This document shows, one piece after another, positions 18,502 to 27,294 of a stretch of DNA of 64,000 nt. Below the pieces are notes generated by a model. That model searched no databases, was not told where the DNA came from, and was given only the letters and a program-made list of their open reading frames with translations. Both the position numbers and the translations under genes were made by a program. The first letter of the stretch is position 1. Each line of letters begins with the position of its first letter. The DNA is taken from assembly GCF_014195655.1 (NCBI RefSeq), contig NZ_JACICD010000009.1, positions 50,654-114,653 of the forward strand, written 5' to 3'. The stretch comes from Ancylobacter tetraedralis (GTDB lineage: Bacteria > Pseudomonadota > Alphaproteobacteria > Rhizobiales > Xanthobacteraceae).

Positions 18502-20160
18502 CTTCGGTACAAAACTGCGAACGCCGTTCGCCGCCGCTCCTACGGTTGATGCGGCAGCCAACGTGCGCAGAAGGTCCGATTTATTTCCCATGAGCCGAAT
18601 CTCTGACTTGCTCACCACCTCGACGCGTTGAGCGAGCGCGCGAAGATGGTCGCGGTGATACTCGCCGGTCTCGGTACGCAGCTTTGCGCGGGCGACCTCG
18701 GAGAAGTGCTTCAGGCTCTCGACGGTAACTTTCGGGCCAGTCCTCTCCACAGCCGCTTGCGCGCGCTCGGCGTCGGCCTGGGCCTGGTCGCGAATCGCGG
18801 TCAGCTCGGCGATGCGGTCCTTCAATGAGAGATCGGCCATGTTGATGAGGCCGTTTTCGATCGCCTCATAAAGGCGCTTCAGCTTAGCCTCGGACTCCGT
18901 CGCCCGCTTGTTGAGCTCGGTGATGTGGTTGCGCCGCCGCTCGACCCATTCCTCGCGCCGATCAAGAAGCTGTTCCAGAAGGACGGAAAGGCGTTCGGGG
19001 TCGAGGATGCGCCGTTCCAGATGATCGATGACGGCGCGGTCAAGCCGGTCCATACGGACCGCAAGACCCTTGCAGCCGGTTTTGCCCATGCGCGCTGTCG
19101 TCGAACAGGCGTAGTAGCGATACATGCCGCCGGAACTGCCCTTGCCGGTCCGGAGCGTCATGGCGCCACCGCAGCTGGCGCAGAAGCAGATGCCAGTCAG
19201 AAGCGTCGGGCCGCTCACCTCGCGTGGCGGCGTCCATTGCGGGCTTCGCGCCCTGAGGTTCGCTTGCACGGCGCGGAACTCAGCCTCGGTGATGATCGAA
19301 GGGACCTGGGCAATCGCGTGCTCGGCTTCCGGTTTGGGGGCTCGGGTCTTGTGGTCCCGCGTGTTGAACCGATGCTCCCCGATATAGGTGGTTCGGGTCA
19401 GGATCTGATGGACGGAAGCGATCCCCCAGCGCCCGCCATCGCGGGTGCGGATGTTGCGCTCATTGAGGTAAGCGGTGATCGATTTGATCCCCATCGGGCT
19501 GCCGTTGCGCTGCGGATCACCCGTCAGGGCCAGCCTGTAGATTAGCCGGACCGTGTCGGCATGGATCGGATCGATCTCCAGCTTCTTCTTGACCTTGGAG
19601 CCGCGCTGGCCGGCAATCACGATGCGGTAGCCGATGGGAGGGCGTGAGCCGTTCCAATAGCCCTGACGGGCATTCTCCTTCATCGCCCGCAGGGTGTGCT
19701 TCGCATTTTCCTTCGACTGGTACTCGTCAAACAGCGTCATGATCTGGCGCATCATGACGCTCATGGGATCGTCGCCGAGGTCCTGGGTGATGGAGATCAG
19801 CCGCACGCCGTTCTTCGCGAGCTTGCGGACATAGAACTCGAACTGGAACTGATCGCGGAAGAAGCGCGAGAAGCTGTGAACGATGATGACGCCGAAGGGT
19901 GCCGGCTTGGTCAGGGCGGCGTCGATCATCGCCTGAAAGGCGGGGCGTCGGTCATCGGTGGCGGTATTGCCGGGTTCGACGAACTCCGCGACCCTTTCCC
20001 AGCCCTTCGCCTGGCAGTAATTCTCGATCTGCCGGCGTTGGTCGGGAATGGAGAGATCGCTATCAGCCTGTCGCCCGGTCGAAACCCGCAGATACAGTGC
20101 GGCCCGTTCCGCGACGCCGATGACGGCTCCTATATTCCGCTCTGCTGCTTGTCTCGCCAC
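18472..20160 (-). CDS. Large serine recombinase (site-specific integrase)
   Basis: 562-aa recombinase that probably integrates or excises the adjacent element. The N-terminal resolvase domain has catalytic S27 in LYLRVSTGRQ and VHSFSRFFRD. The recombinase domain contains GYWNGSRPPIGY and ILTRTTYIGEH. The zinc ribbon (about 322-362) has ICFCASCGG and a second Cys pair, followed by a coiled coil (about 395-490). The GTG at 20160 has GAGGAG upstream. The final codons (WRARRDSNS and stop) are the reverse complement of the tRNA-Arg 3' end, so its C-terminus is completed by the attachment site. Confidence 0.92.
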   Translation of the reverse strand: MARQAAERNIGAVIGVAERAALYLRVSTGRQADSDLSIPDQRRQIENYCQAKGWERVAEFVEPGNTATDDRRPAFQAMIDAALTKPAPFGVIIVHSFSRFFRDQFQFEFYVRKLAKNGVRLISITQDLGDDPMSVMMRQIMTLFDEYQSKENAKHTLRAMKENARQGYWNGSRPPIGYRIVIAGQRGSKVKKKLEIDPIHADTVRLIYRLALTGDPQRNGSPMGIKSITAYLNERNIRTRDGGRWGIASVHQILTRTTYIGEHRFNTRDHKTRAPKPEAEHAIAQVPSIITEAEFRAVQANLRARSPQWTPPREVSGPTLLTGICFCASCGGAMTLRTGKGSSGGMYRYYACSTTARMGKTGCKGLAVRMDRLDRAVIDHLERRILDPERLSVLLEQLLDRREEWVERRRNHITELNKRATESEAKLKRLYEAIENGLINMADLSLKDRIAELTAIRDQAQADAERAQAAVERTGPKVTVESLKHFSEVARAKLRTETGEYHRDHLRALAQRVEVVSKSEIRLMGNKSDLLRTLAAASTVGAAANGVRSFVPKWRARRDSNS

Positions 20161-20175
20161 GTCCGGCGTCTCCTC

Positions 20176-20433
20176 TCACGGAAGAGGGCCGAACAGTTCG
20201 TCGAGCACCTCTGCGAAGTGGGCTTCGATGACCCGTAGCTCGGCTTCCGTTATCGGCGGCACCTCGGGCCAGTCATCGGTTACGTGGATTCTAGCACGGT
20301 CAGGTTCGATGGGGCGCGGATTATCAGAAGGCCCCGGCGTCTCTCTCGCGTAGGCGTAAAGGTCCGCCGGCAATGTGCCGGGGATCGCACGCACGCGGGA
20401 ACATCGACCTCGGAGCATTCGGCATTTCGGCAT
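20176..20433 (-). CDS. Small acidic protein upstream of the recombinase
   Basis: 85-aa open frame ending 15 bp before the recombinase start, which suggests translational coupling. The first part is basic and Cys-containing. The C-terminal half (VTDDWPEVPPITEAELRVI then EAHFAEVLDELFGPLP) looks like a folded acidic helix pair and is the more credible segment. I do not recognise a family. It could be a recombination directionality factor or a small partner of the recombinase, but this is position-based inference only. A later internal start is possible. Confidence 0.45.
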   Translation of the reverse strand: MPKCRMLRGRCSRVRAIPGTLPADLYAYARETPGPSDNPRPIEPDRARIHVTDDWPEVPPITEAELRVIEAHFAEVLDELFGPLP

Positions 20434-20797
20434 CTTGCCAGTCTGAATGGCTGACGAGTCTCACGGAATAGCCGTTACGCACGCTGCGGCTTTCGATATT
20501 TGCAGAGCGAAATTTGCAGAGCGAATGAGCGTTGCAGTCCGCTCGGCTTGGCCCGCCATTCTCCGCCGTAGAGCATGTCGACTTGTCGTGGCTCAGTTCG
20601 ATCGCGGCCAACGCGCAGTTCTGACCCAACGCGGCGGTTCGGACTTTCCTCTTTGGCGGGAGAAGTTTCGGCGTCTCCCGGTCGACCCGGGCAATGACGG
20701 CATGCAGTCGGGGGAAGCTTCCGACGTTGCCGAACGTAACATCTGCTCCGCCACCCGCCGCGCTAACATCATCTCGAAAGCGGGAGGGGTCCTTGGG
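20434..20797. other. Non-coding or decayed spacer between the recombinase module and the STAND gene
   Basis: 364 bp with no supported gene. Short open frames on both strands have no recognisable motif. The region looks like decayed mobile-element sequence. Confidence 0.4.
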
Positions 20798-23700
20798 CTA
20801 AGGCTCGAAGAACTTGCGCAAACGTTTGATGACCGCGCCGCGGATCCTGAAATCACCTAGCACATCGAGAAGCTTCCTCGGCGCCAAAGCGTCGCCGGTG
20901 AAGGCGAGTGTGAGGCGATCGCGGATCTCATCGGGCAAGATCGCCGCGATCTCGTCAGCCAGACCGTCCTCGCCGAAAATCGCGCCGAACAGCAGCGGGA
21001 CGACGAGGGCGGAACGATCCGGTTCCATGTAGAGCGTGCGGGCGAGCGCTAGGACAGCGGCCTTGTCCCCCGTCGCGCCGACCGCCAGCGCCATGGACGT
21101 GACGACCGAGGCCGTGCGCCCGCCAAGGAGATGCGGTTCAAAGCGAGCGGCGCGGGCGGGTGACTGATCCCCTACGAGAAAAAGGGCCTCGGCGGCGGCC
21201 GCATGCAAACCGGGGCGCCCGATCTCGAGCGCGAGATCCGCCAGCCGATCACGGCCCGCGACATCGCCCTGCTTGGCGACCGCCAGCAGCAGGGCGTCGC
21301 GCAGGTCGGAATCGTTGGTCACGGCGGCCTGCGCCGTCAGAGTGTCGATCGCGTCGGCGAAGAGAGGGGCCTGTTCGCCCAGCAACTTAGCCGCGGCGGT
21401 GGCGATTGGGTAGCTCGCCTCCTCCCCGTAGTAGATTTCGGCGCGTGTCCAGTTGTCGGCGATCAGGCCGATAAGGGTCGGTTGATGGGCGGCGGCGGGC
21501 TTGGCTTCCAGGATCTCGACGAGGGCGCTGCGCACGCCGCTTCCCTTGTCGTAAGCCATCGCTAGGATAGGCATGGGAAGCGGTGCTTCGAGGCCGTTCG
21601 CGATCGCGCGCAGCGCATCGCATCGGACATCGGCGAACCGGTGTTTCAGCGCACCTTCGACGATGTCCGTCAGGCCCTGCGTGATCGCAATCGCTAGAGC
21701 GGTGGTGGCGCGCTGAATGTTCTCGCGTTCATCGCCCGCCGTTGCAAGCAGGCTTTCGACATAGGTTCGGATCGGGCGCCCCGCCGCCGCAAGGAGGCGA
21801 GCCCGCAACAGCTGTAGATCGGGGCTAGCAGTGGTGTCGAGTGCTTCCAGGTGATCAATCTCTGTCGACGACACGGTATACGCGGCGTCTTCGAGCACCG
21901 CCCGCGCCAATAGCGCATAGGGTCCGGTTTGATCCGGCGCGTCCGCCGCGAAGGCCGAAACCTCGGACTTCAGGTCGTAGCCGTTTGCCAGAGCGCGCAG
22001 GTCGGCCATCGCCCGCAGGACGCCCTGCAGATCCCCGGCCGTCGCCATCGCCTGAATCCAGGCCTGTCCTTTCGCCGGTTCGTGCACGATCATGGTCTTC
22101 AGGACAGCATGGCGCGTATCTTCGGCGAGGCTAGGCGTCCTCAGATAGTCGTCCAGTCGTGAGCCGAGATCGGTCGACCATTTGTCGCGCGCCATGTCCC
22201 AGAAACGCGCGTCGTGGCGATGCCCGCGCACGGCGTCGGCGAGGCCCACCATTTCCCCCGGCTGCGGGACGATACCGTTGCCGCCGAGCACCTGAATCCA
22301 GCTCCAGATTAGCTCCGTAAACCGGGGCCGCTCGACGATGGCGTTCCAACCCGACCGCCGACGTAACTCGGCAACGTAGAGGCAGATGAAGCTTTCGGCT
22401 GTGTGGCCGTCGTCATGGTGCATGTCGGCGAGGTGCTCGGCATAGCCCTCGCTGTGTTCGCCATTGCGGATTTCCAGCCAGACCGATCCGTCGTCGTCGT
22501 CGCGCAGGCGGATGATCACGTCGATCGCGGCATCGAGTACGGCCTCGAAGCCAGCGAAGTCGACGAGGGCGCCCGTGCCGACGACAGTGGCATTGTAGTC
22601 GTAACCGAGACCGACCATCCGCAACGCGGCGTCGCGGAAGGCATCGGTCTGGGTACCGGCCACGACCGCGATGCGGTCGGCGAAGTCGTTCGGGAAATGA
22701 TCGCTCGTTCGCGCCAGCGTCTCGCGAACGACGCGCCCGGCGACGAGGCTAACATCAGGATCAATTGCCATGCGCGCCGCATCGGCTGCGCAGATAGGCG
22801 TTTCGCGCCAGTTCTGAAGCAAACCGAAAGTCTTTCCACGTGCGCCGAACCAGCGCGCGAACAGAGCAGTCGTTTCAGTGGACGAACCGATGTCCGCCGC
22901 TAGCTTGATGTCGGCTTCGAGCGTGTCAGAAGCTGTCAGCAGCCGCGCCCGAACATACGCATCGAGCGCCGCTTGGGCGCTCGAGCTGACCGTCACCCGG
23001 ACGCGATCGTTCTTGGCGCCCTGGACAAGGCGCGCCGCCGCCTCGCGGCCCCAGTCGGCGGCAGCATCGCTATCGACTGCGATCAGCACATCGACCATGA
23101 CGCCGAGAAGACGGGCTGCGCGGCCGCCGTGGGTCTTAATGATTCGCTCCAGCCCTGCCTCGACGCGCGGGTGGTAGTAGCTGAGCACTTCGTTCGGTTG
23201 ACGTAGGTTGCGCCCTGCGGCCATGAAGCGGATCAACGGGACGATCTTGTCCTCGAGTTCCAGGTCGCTCGCGCCAATTGCGTCCGCTAGTCGTGGGACC
23301 GCTTCCCAAGAAAGGCGTGGCAGCGCCTTCAGAAGGCCCCAGACGGCGATCGCCGGAAGCGTGTCGTGGCGGTCTTCGACCTGATCGACGATCGTATTCT
23401 CGATCGCATCGATGTGCGCGCGACCAAGGCAGCGGTGAATAAAGGCCGGCACGGTCTCACCGGGCAGCCGGTCGTCCGCGAGCCCGTCGAAGAATTTCTG
23501 GATCTCGTACGGGCTTTCGAGCCGCTTGAGGACTAGGTCGCGGTGCGCATCGACCGGAGCCTTAATGTCCTCGGGCAGAAGCCGGACCTGGTTGTCGAAC
23601 AGATGGAAGCGTTCGCGCTGTCCGTAGTGCCCGGTCTCCAGCGGGACAAACCATCGCCCTGAAAGCCGTTCACCGCTTTCCTTTAGGACATCGGACCGGG

Positions 23701-24733
23701 TGGTGACGATGAACTGTCGGTCCGCGTGCGCTTCGTTCAGCATGCGATCGAGGTCGCGGTTCCAGGCACCTTGCTCGGGGTGGTACCGGTACTTACCCCA
23801 GGGATCCTCGATCATGAAGACTACGCGGCCGGTCTCCTTCGATTTCCAGATCTGCTCGGGTCCGCCTGTCACGCGGATCACCTTGAACGCGCCATCCGGA
23901 GCGCTGCGTAGTTCGTCGAGCAGGACTTCGGCGGCCGTCGTCTTGCCGGTTCCCGAGCTGCCGCTGATGATCACGCCGTACTGCGTCGCCAGTTTTTGCT
24001 GCAGCTCGCCCCAGTTCGTCGGCTTGACGAACATTCCGACCTCGGGTGCCGTCGTCAGATAGCCGCCGAAGGCGGTGATGGTCTTCTCCAGCGCGTCCCG
24101 CTTCCAAACGCTGGGGCCGTTGCGCATGTGTTCGAGTGCGATGGTCCGCAGCTCCTTGATGCACTCGGGGATGTGGGGCAGCGGCACCTTGCATGTCGTC
24201 TGCAGAAGGTCGCGGATCTGACCGTCGAGCTTCGCCTCGTCGAGACCATCGAGAATGGCGACGCGCCCGTCCAAGCCGGGAAGCCGCGATCCGATATCAG
24301 ACGGAAGCTTCGCTGGCCAGGTTCCGCCGACCGAACCCATCCGCAGATCACGGGCGACACCCTTGGTAGCGGCGCTGGTGACCAGCAGATACCTGAGCGT
24401 TGAGTCCTCAGTCAGAAGGGTGCTAGGCGATTTGCGCTTCTTGCCTTTGGTCAGAAGGGTTTCAAGGTCGGTGTCCGACCACGGTTCGCCATGGCGAAGC
24501 TTGGCTTGGACGATGAGCGGATAGCCCCCGATCGTGATGCGCGTCGCGGCCGAGACCTGCGTTTCGTCCTTCAGGTCGGCCGCGAGGTCCTCATAGTTGG
24601 CGGGTTCGAGCGTGATGGCATCGAGCCGCTTCCGCACGAGCATAAGGTCGAGCGCAAGGTAGATCGAGACATCGATCTGGTAGTGGTATCCTGCCAGCCC
24701 TGCCGGCGCGCTCGTCGTCTTGTCGTCCATCAT
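20798..24733 (-). CDS. Cap4/DUF4297-like nuclease fused to a STAND ATPase with a helical-repeat tail (Avs-like defence candidate)
   Basis: 1311-aa protein, probably a self-contained antiviral switch. Residues 10-80 look like a Cap4/DUF4297-type PD-(D/E)xK nuclease: GYHYQ near 15-19, E43 and E48/D49 in TLEPANYEDL, and QAK at 76-78. The STAND/NACHT ATPase follows, with Walker A GSSGTGKTT (258-266), Walker B VVFMIEDPWG (304-313) and the sensor-type TTRSD (344-348). From about 480 to the end it is all-helical, rich in Ala/Leu/Asp, like HEAT or TPR repeats. These would be the ligand sensor by analogy with Avs proteins. Start ATG 24733. The function is inferred from architecture, and I know of no direct homologue by name. 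Confidence 0.72.
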   Translation of the reverse strand: MMDDKTTSAPAGLAGYHYQIDVSIYLALDLMLVRKRLDAITLEPANYEDLAADLKDETQVSAATRITIGGYPLIVQAKLRHGEPWSDTDLETLLTKGKKRKSPSTLLTEDSTLRYLLVTSAATKGVARDLRMGSVGGTWPAKLPSDIGSRLPGLDGRVAILDGLDEAKLDGQIRDLLQTTCKVPLPHIPECIKELRTIALEHMRNGPSVWKRDALEKTITAFGGYLTTAPEVGMFVKPTNWGELQQKLATQYGVIISGSSGTGKTTAAEVLLDELRSAPDGAFKVIRVTGGPEQIWKSKETGRVVFMIEDPWGKYRYHPEQGAWNRDLDRMLNEAHADRQFIVTTRSDVLKESGERLSGRWFVPLETGHYGQRERFHLFDNQVRLLPEDIKAPVDAHRDLVLKRLESPYEIQKFFDGLADDRLPGETVPAFIHRCLGRAHIDAIENTIVDQVEDRHDTLPAIAVWGLLKALPRLSWEAVPRLADAIGASDLELEDKIVPLIRFMAAGRNLRQPNEVLSYYHPRVEAGLERIIKTHGGRAARLLGVMVDVLIAVDSDAAADWGREAAARLVQGAKNDRVRVTVSSSAQAALDAYVRARLLTASDTLEADIKLAADIGSSTETTALFARWFGARGKTFGLLQNWRETPICAADAARMAIDPDVSLVAGRVVRETLARTSDHFPNDFADRIAVVAGTQTDAFRDAALRMVGLGYDYNATVVGTGALVDFAGFEAVLDAAIDVIIRLRDDDDGSVWLEIRNGEHSEGYAEHLADMHHDDGHTAESFICLYVAELRRRSGWNAIVERPRFTELIWSWIQVLGGNGIVPQPGEMVGLADAVRGHRHDARFWDMARDKWSTDLGSRLDDYLRTPSLAEDTRHAVLKTMIVHEPAKGQAWIQAMATAGDLQGVLRAMADLRALANGYDLKSEVSAFAADAPDQTGPYALLARAVLEDAAYTVSSTEIDHLEALDTTASPDLQLLRARLLAAAGRPIRTYVESLLATAGDERENIQRATTALAIAITQGLTDIVEGALKHRFADVRCDALRAIANGLEAPLPMPILAMAYDKGSGVRSALVEILEAKPAAAHQPTLIGLIADNWTRAEIYYGEEASYPIATAAAKLLGEQAPLFADAIDTLTAQAAVTNDSDLRDALLLAVAKQGDVAGRDRLADLALEIGRPGLHAAAAEALFLVGDQSPARAARFEPHLLGGRTASVVTSMALAVGATGDKAAVLALARTLYMEPDRSALVVPLLFGAIFGEDGLADEIAAILPDEIRDRLTLAFTGDALAPRKLLDVLGDFRIRGAVIKRLRKFFEP

Positions 24734-25140
24734 CCGGCCTAGTTGTCCCTAACCGGGACAGGAATGGGGGCTTGCGATCAGCAGCAACGAGAGTGTCGCG
24801 CCTGCGCCGTGCCGGAGACTGTTCAGAAAACAAGCTCGTAGGACGATGTCTGAGCCACGGAGCGGGGCGTTTCACGTCTGTTGTTATGTTGCGACCCTTT
24901 CGGCCCGCGGGATTCGAGATCGAATTGTTCAGCATCTTCCCACGCCGTTTCAAGCGAGAAGTATGGCTTCGATATCAATATCGCCCTTCTGGGTCGGAAG
25001 CGGTCCATCAGTAGGCGGTGGTATTAAAATCCGGATGTCGCCGTGGCTCCAATGTCCGCATCTTGCGCGAGCGCAAGAGGTCCTGGACGAGTGGCTGAGT
25101 CAACAGCAACGCGAAAATTCGATTCGAGATCGCAAGTAAA
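24734..25140. other. Spacer between the two nuclease-ATPase genes
   Basis: 407 bp that must contain the promoter of the STAND gene. A 97-codon plus-strand frame (24846-25139) has no recognisable motif and I do not call it. The region is less GC-rich than the core chromosome. Confidence 0.4.
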
Positions 25141-27114
25141 TTAAAAATTCTTCTTTTCCTCCGATTGTGGTGTTACCACCTCCATATACATCTTCTGTAA
25201 ATGAGCCACCGACTCTTCTTCTGTAACCTCAAGTTCAAGTTTACTGCGGATATATTCATGACGACCGAGGCAGTCGTGCAGAAGCTCTCCCCACGTTTTG
25301 ACCCAAACCTTTATGCGCCCTGACTTCGAGATATGTGCGCAGCCCGGCGGCCGATCCTGCGCGTTGCACAGTTCGCTCAGAGCGTGGTCCAACTGAACGC
25401 CGACAAGCCAAAAATCCCAAGAAACGCTGGTTTTGTCGAAGCGAGTGTCTTGACCGACGGCGTTTGCATACTCGAATAGCTGTGAAAATTCCTTGTGGCT
25501 TAAGACCTTGTTCGCTCGCTTGAGCTCGATCACCAAATGGTTATCGTCGGAACGGCCGCTCATCTTGACCAGTTTTGCGAGCATAATGTCGACGCGGCCG
25601 CTTTTGCCGCCGGATTTAAGGACAGGCTCGGTGACACGCGTATCGCGTTTCATCAACTTTAAGTGCTCGCGCAGCAGGTTCGTCAAGCCTACTTCCGAGC
25701 GACCCATTGCGTACTGCTCACCGAACAGCCAAGGATTGTCGGCGACAATCCGATGTATGTGCTCTCTCTCCTTGACGCTATCCCGAATATATGCTGAGCA
25801 AACAAGCTCGCGCAGTCCTTTAGCGGTCACTAGACGAAGTTCAATGTCCTTCACGGCATCGATAATATTAGTCAGCTTCGCTCTGTCGAGAAGCTCTGAA
25901 AACTCTTTCTGCTTGGCACTAGGTAGCATCAAAACTTCTGATAATATCCGTGACAATTCTGGAGATCCGGACTCGATCGCCTCTTTTAGAAGACGAAACG
26001 AGAGAGATTTCGTCGCCTTGTTCTGATGTTCGAAGCCATCAACATAGTCATGTACGGTTACAGCGCATATATCGAAAACTTGACGAGCCTTGTCCGACGC
26101 CTGAGATTCTGGCTTCTCTGCGAAAGGATAGACGCCTTCCTTCTTCCAGACTTCAATAAGCGCTTTCGCCTTTTCCCGTTCACGTTGCTTGAAGTATCGT
26201 GCAAGCTGATCGCGAGCAGAACTCAACAGTTGCCCAACGCCGTCCGCAAGGTCGATGTCGACGAGAGCGCCTTCGTCGAGCTGGGAAAAATACGCGGACT
26301 TTAGATAGGCACCGAAATCGAAACCGGGTGCACGCACCTCCGGCGCACGCTCCGACAGCGCGAACCCGTTTTCGTCGCATAGGTAAAGCGCTCGACCGCT
26401 GATAGACCGCCATTCTACGATCTCAAGGGACGCCGCAATTTCGTGGCCGTTGCGCAGCCGCAGGGGCGGCAGCGGGAACTCCTCTCGTCGCGCGACGATT
26501 TCTTTCGTGTCGATAGCTTTGCCGCCGATCGTAAGCTTGATGGCGCGATAATTCAGAAGGTAGGGAGCGAATATGCGCGAGATATGTGCACGAAAATCGT
26601 CAGTCTCGAGCGTGCCGTCGTTCGCCTCTGGGTTGGAGATCGTAACGATTGTACCGGTTGCTGCTAGCGCGGAGGGAGTTATGTCAGAAAGTGTGAACTT
26701 GCCAGGGGCCGAGACAGAACCCAGAATTTCGTAAGAGAGATAATTTTGCCCATCTTTGAAGGTCGTTTGCCACGTCACGATCCCGCCGAGCGCGAACGCG
26801 CGGAAGCGGCCTTCGCCAAGCTTTCCGTGCATGAGTCGCTTTTCGGGGGTTCGCTGGACCTTCGCCTTCCACGAGCCCCCTAGGGCAGCGAAGCGATGTT
26901 CCTCATCACGTGCACGCGGGATGCCAGTGCCATCATCTTTGATGACGATTTCACTTAGCCCACCAAGTGCGTTGCGGTGAAACTCTACGCCGACATTTTC
27001 CGCATCCGCGTCTAGCGCGTTCCAAACTATCTCTGAAACGGCACGAAGTGGCCGCGTCCGGCATAGGCGGTGCCAAAAATCGTTCCGAGGACTCACGTCG
27101 ATGGTCGTGCTCAT
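25141..27114 (-). CDS. GHKL ATPase fused to a PD-(D/E)xK nuclease (paraMORC/Shedu-like defence candidate)
   Basis: 657-aa protein. The N-terminus is a HSP90/MutL/MORC-type GHKL ATPase: EIVWNALDADAENV (E28, N32, D35), DDGTGIP (60-66) and HGKLGEGRFRAF (96-107). An S5-like and helical middle follows. The C-terminus (about 450-600) has NPWLFGEQY, then RVDIML (D509) and VIELKRAN (E530, K532), the D...ExK pattern of restriction-like nucleases resembling Shedu or paraMORC-associated domains. I chose ATG 27114 (MSTTIDVS), preceded by a G-rich run; ATG 27186 would add 24 residues. Probable role: ATP-gated DNA cleavage in phage or plasmid defence, inferred from architecture. Confidence 0.75.
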   Translation of the reverse strand: MSTTIDVSPRNDFWHRLCRTRPLRAVSEIVWNALDADAENVGVEFHRNALGGLSEIVIKDDGTGIPRARDEEHRFAALGGSWKAKVQRTPEKRLMHGKLGEGRFRAFALGGIVTWQTTFKDGQNYLSYEILGSVSAPGKFTLSDITPSALAATGTIVTISNPEANDGTLETDDFRAHISRIFAPYLLNYRAIKLTIGGKAIDTKEIVARREEFPLPPLRLRNGHEIAASLEIVEWRSISGRALYLCDENGFALSERAPEVRAPGFDFGAYLKSAYFSQLDEGALVDIDLADGVGQLLSSARDQLARYFKQREREKAKALIEVWKKEGVYPFAEKPESQASDKARQVFDICAVTVHDYVDGFEHQNKATKSLSFRLLKEAIESGSPELSRILSEVLMLPSAKQKEFSELLDRAKLTNIIDAVKDIELRLVTAKGLRELVCSAYIRDSVKEREHIHRIVADNPWLFGEQYAMGRSEVGLTNLLREHLKLMKRDTRVTEPVLKSGGKSGRVDIMLAKLVKMSGRSDDNHLVIELKRANKVLSHKEFSQLFEYANAVGQDTRFDKTSVSWDFWLVGVQLDHALSELCNAQDRPPGCAHISKSGRIKVWVKTWGELLHDCLGRHEYIRSKLELEVTEEESVAHLQKMYMEVVTPQSEEKKNF

Positions 27115-27251
27115 ACTTGCCCCCCAAAAGGCGATTGATCGTACAAGCCTCGGTTGCTGTCTGCCATAGGCACCAATAGTCCCCATGCAGCGCGTCCCGC
27201 TATGTCCGGGGTCGTCTCAAATTGCGCGACTTTGGCACGTTGATCTTATCT

Positions 27252-27267
27252 GCACCGAATTCGGTGC
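27252..27267. promoter_or_regulatory. Perfect 16-bp palindrome
   Basis: GCACCGAATTCGGTGC is perfectly self-complementary and lies between the GHKL gene start and the end of the relaxase gene. It could be an operator for the GHKL gene; no regulator is identified. Confidence 0.4.
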
Positions 27268-27294
27268 CTTCACGCCGCCTCAGGGCAGCGAGGC

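Noticed and set aside
18015..18512. 165-aa minus-strand open frame with a RTPDPQIRS-type N-terminus.
   Set aside because: The N-terminal part is antisense of the tRNA-Arg gene; this is a common false gene next to tRNAs.
20447..20860. 137-aa plus-strand open frame between the recombinase module and the STAND gene.
   Set aside because: No motif, overlaps the end of the STAND gene, and lies in a region that looks decayed.
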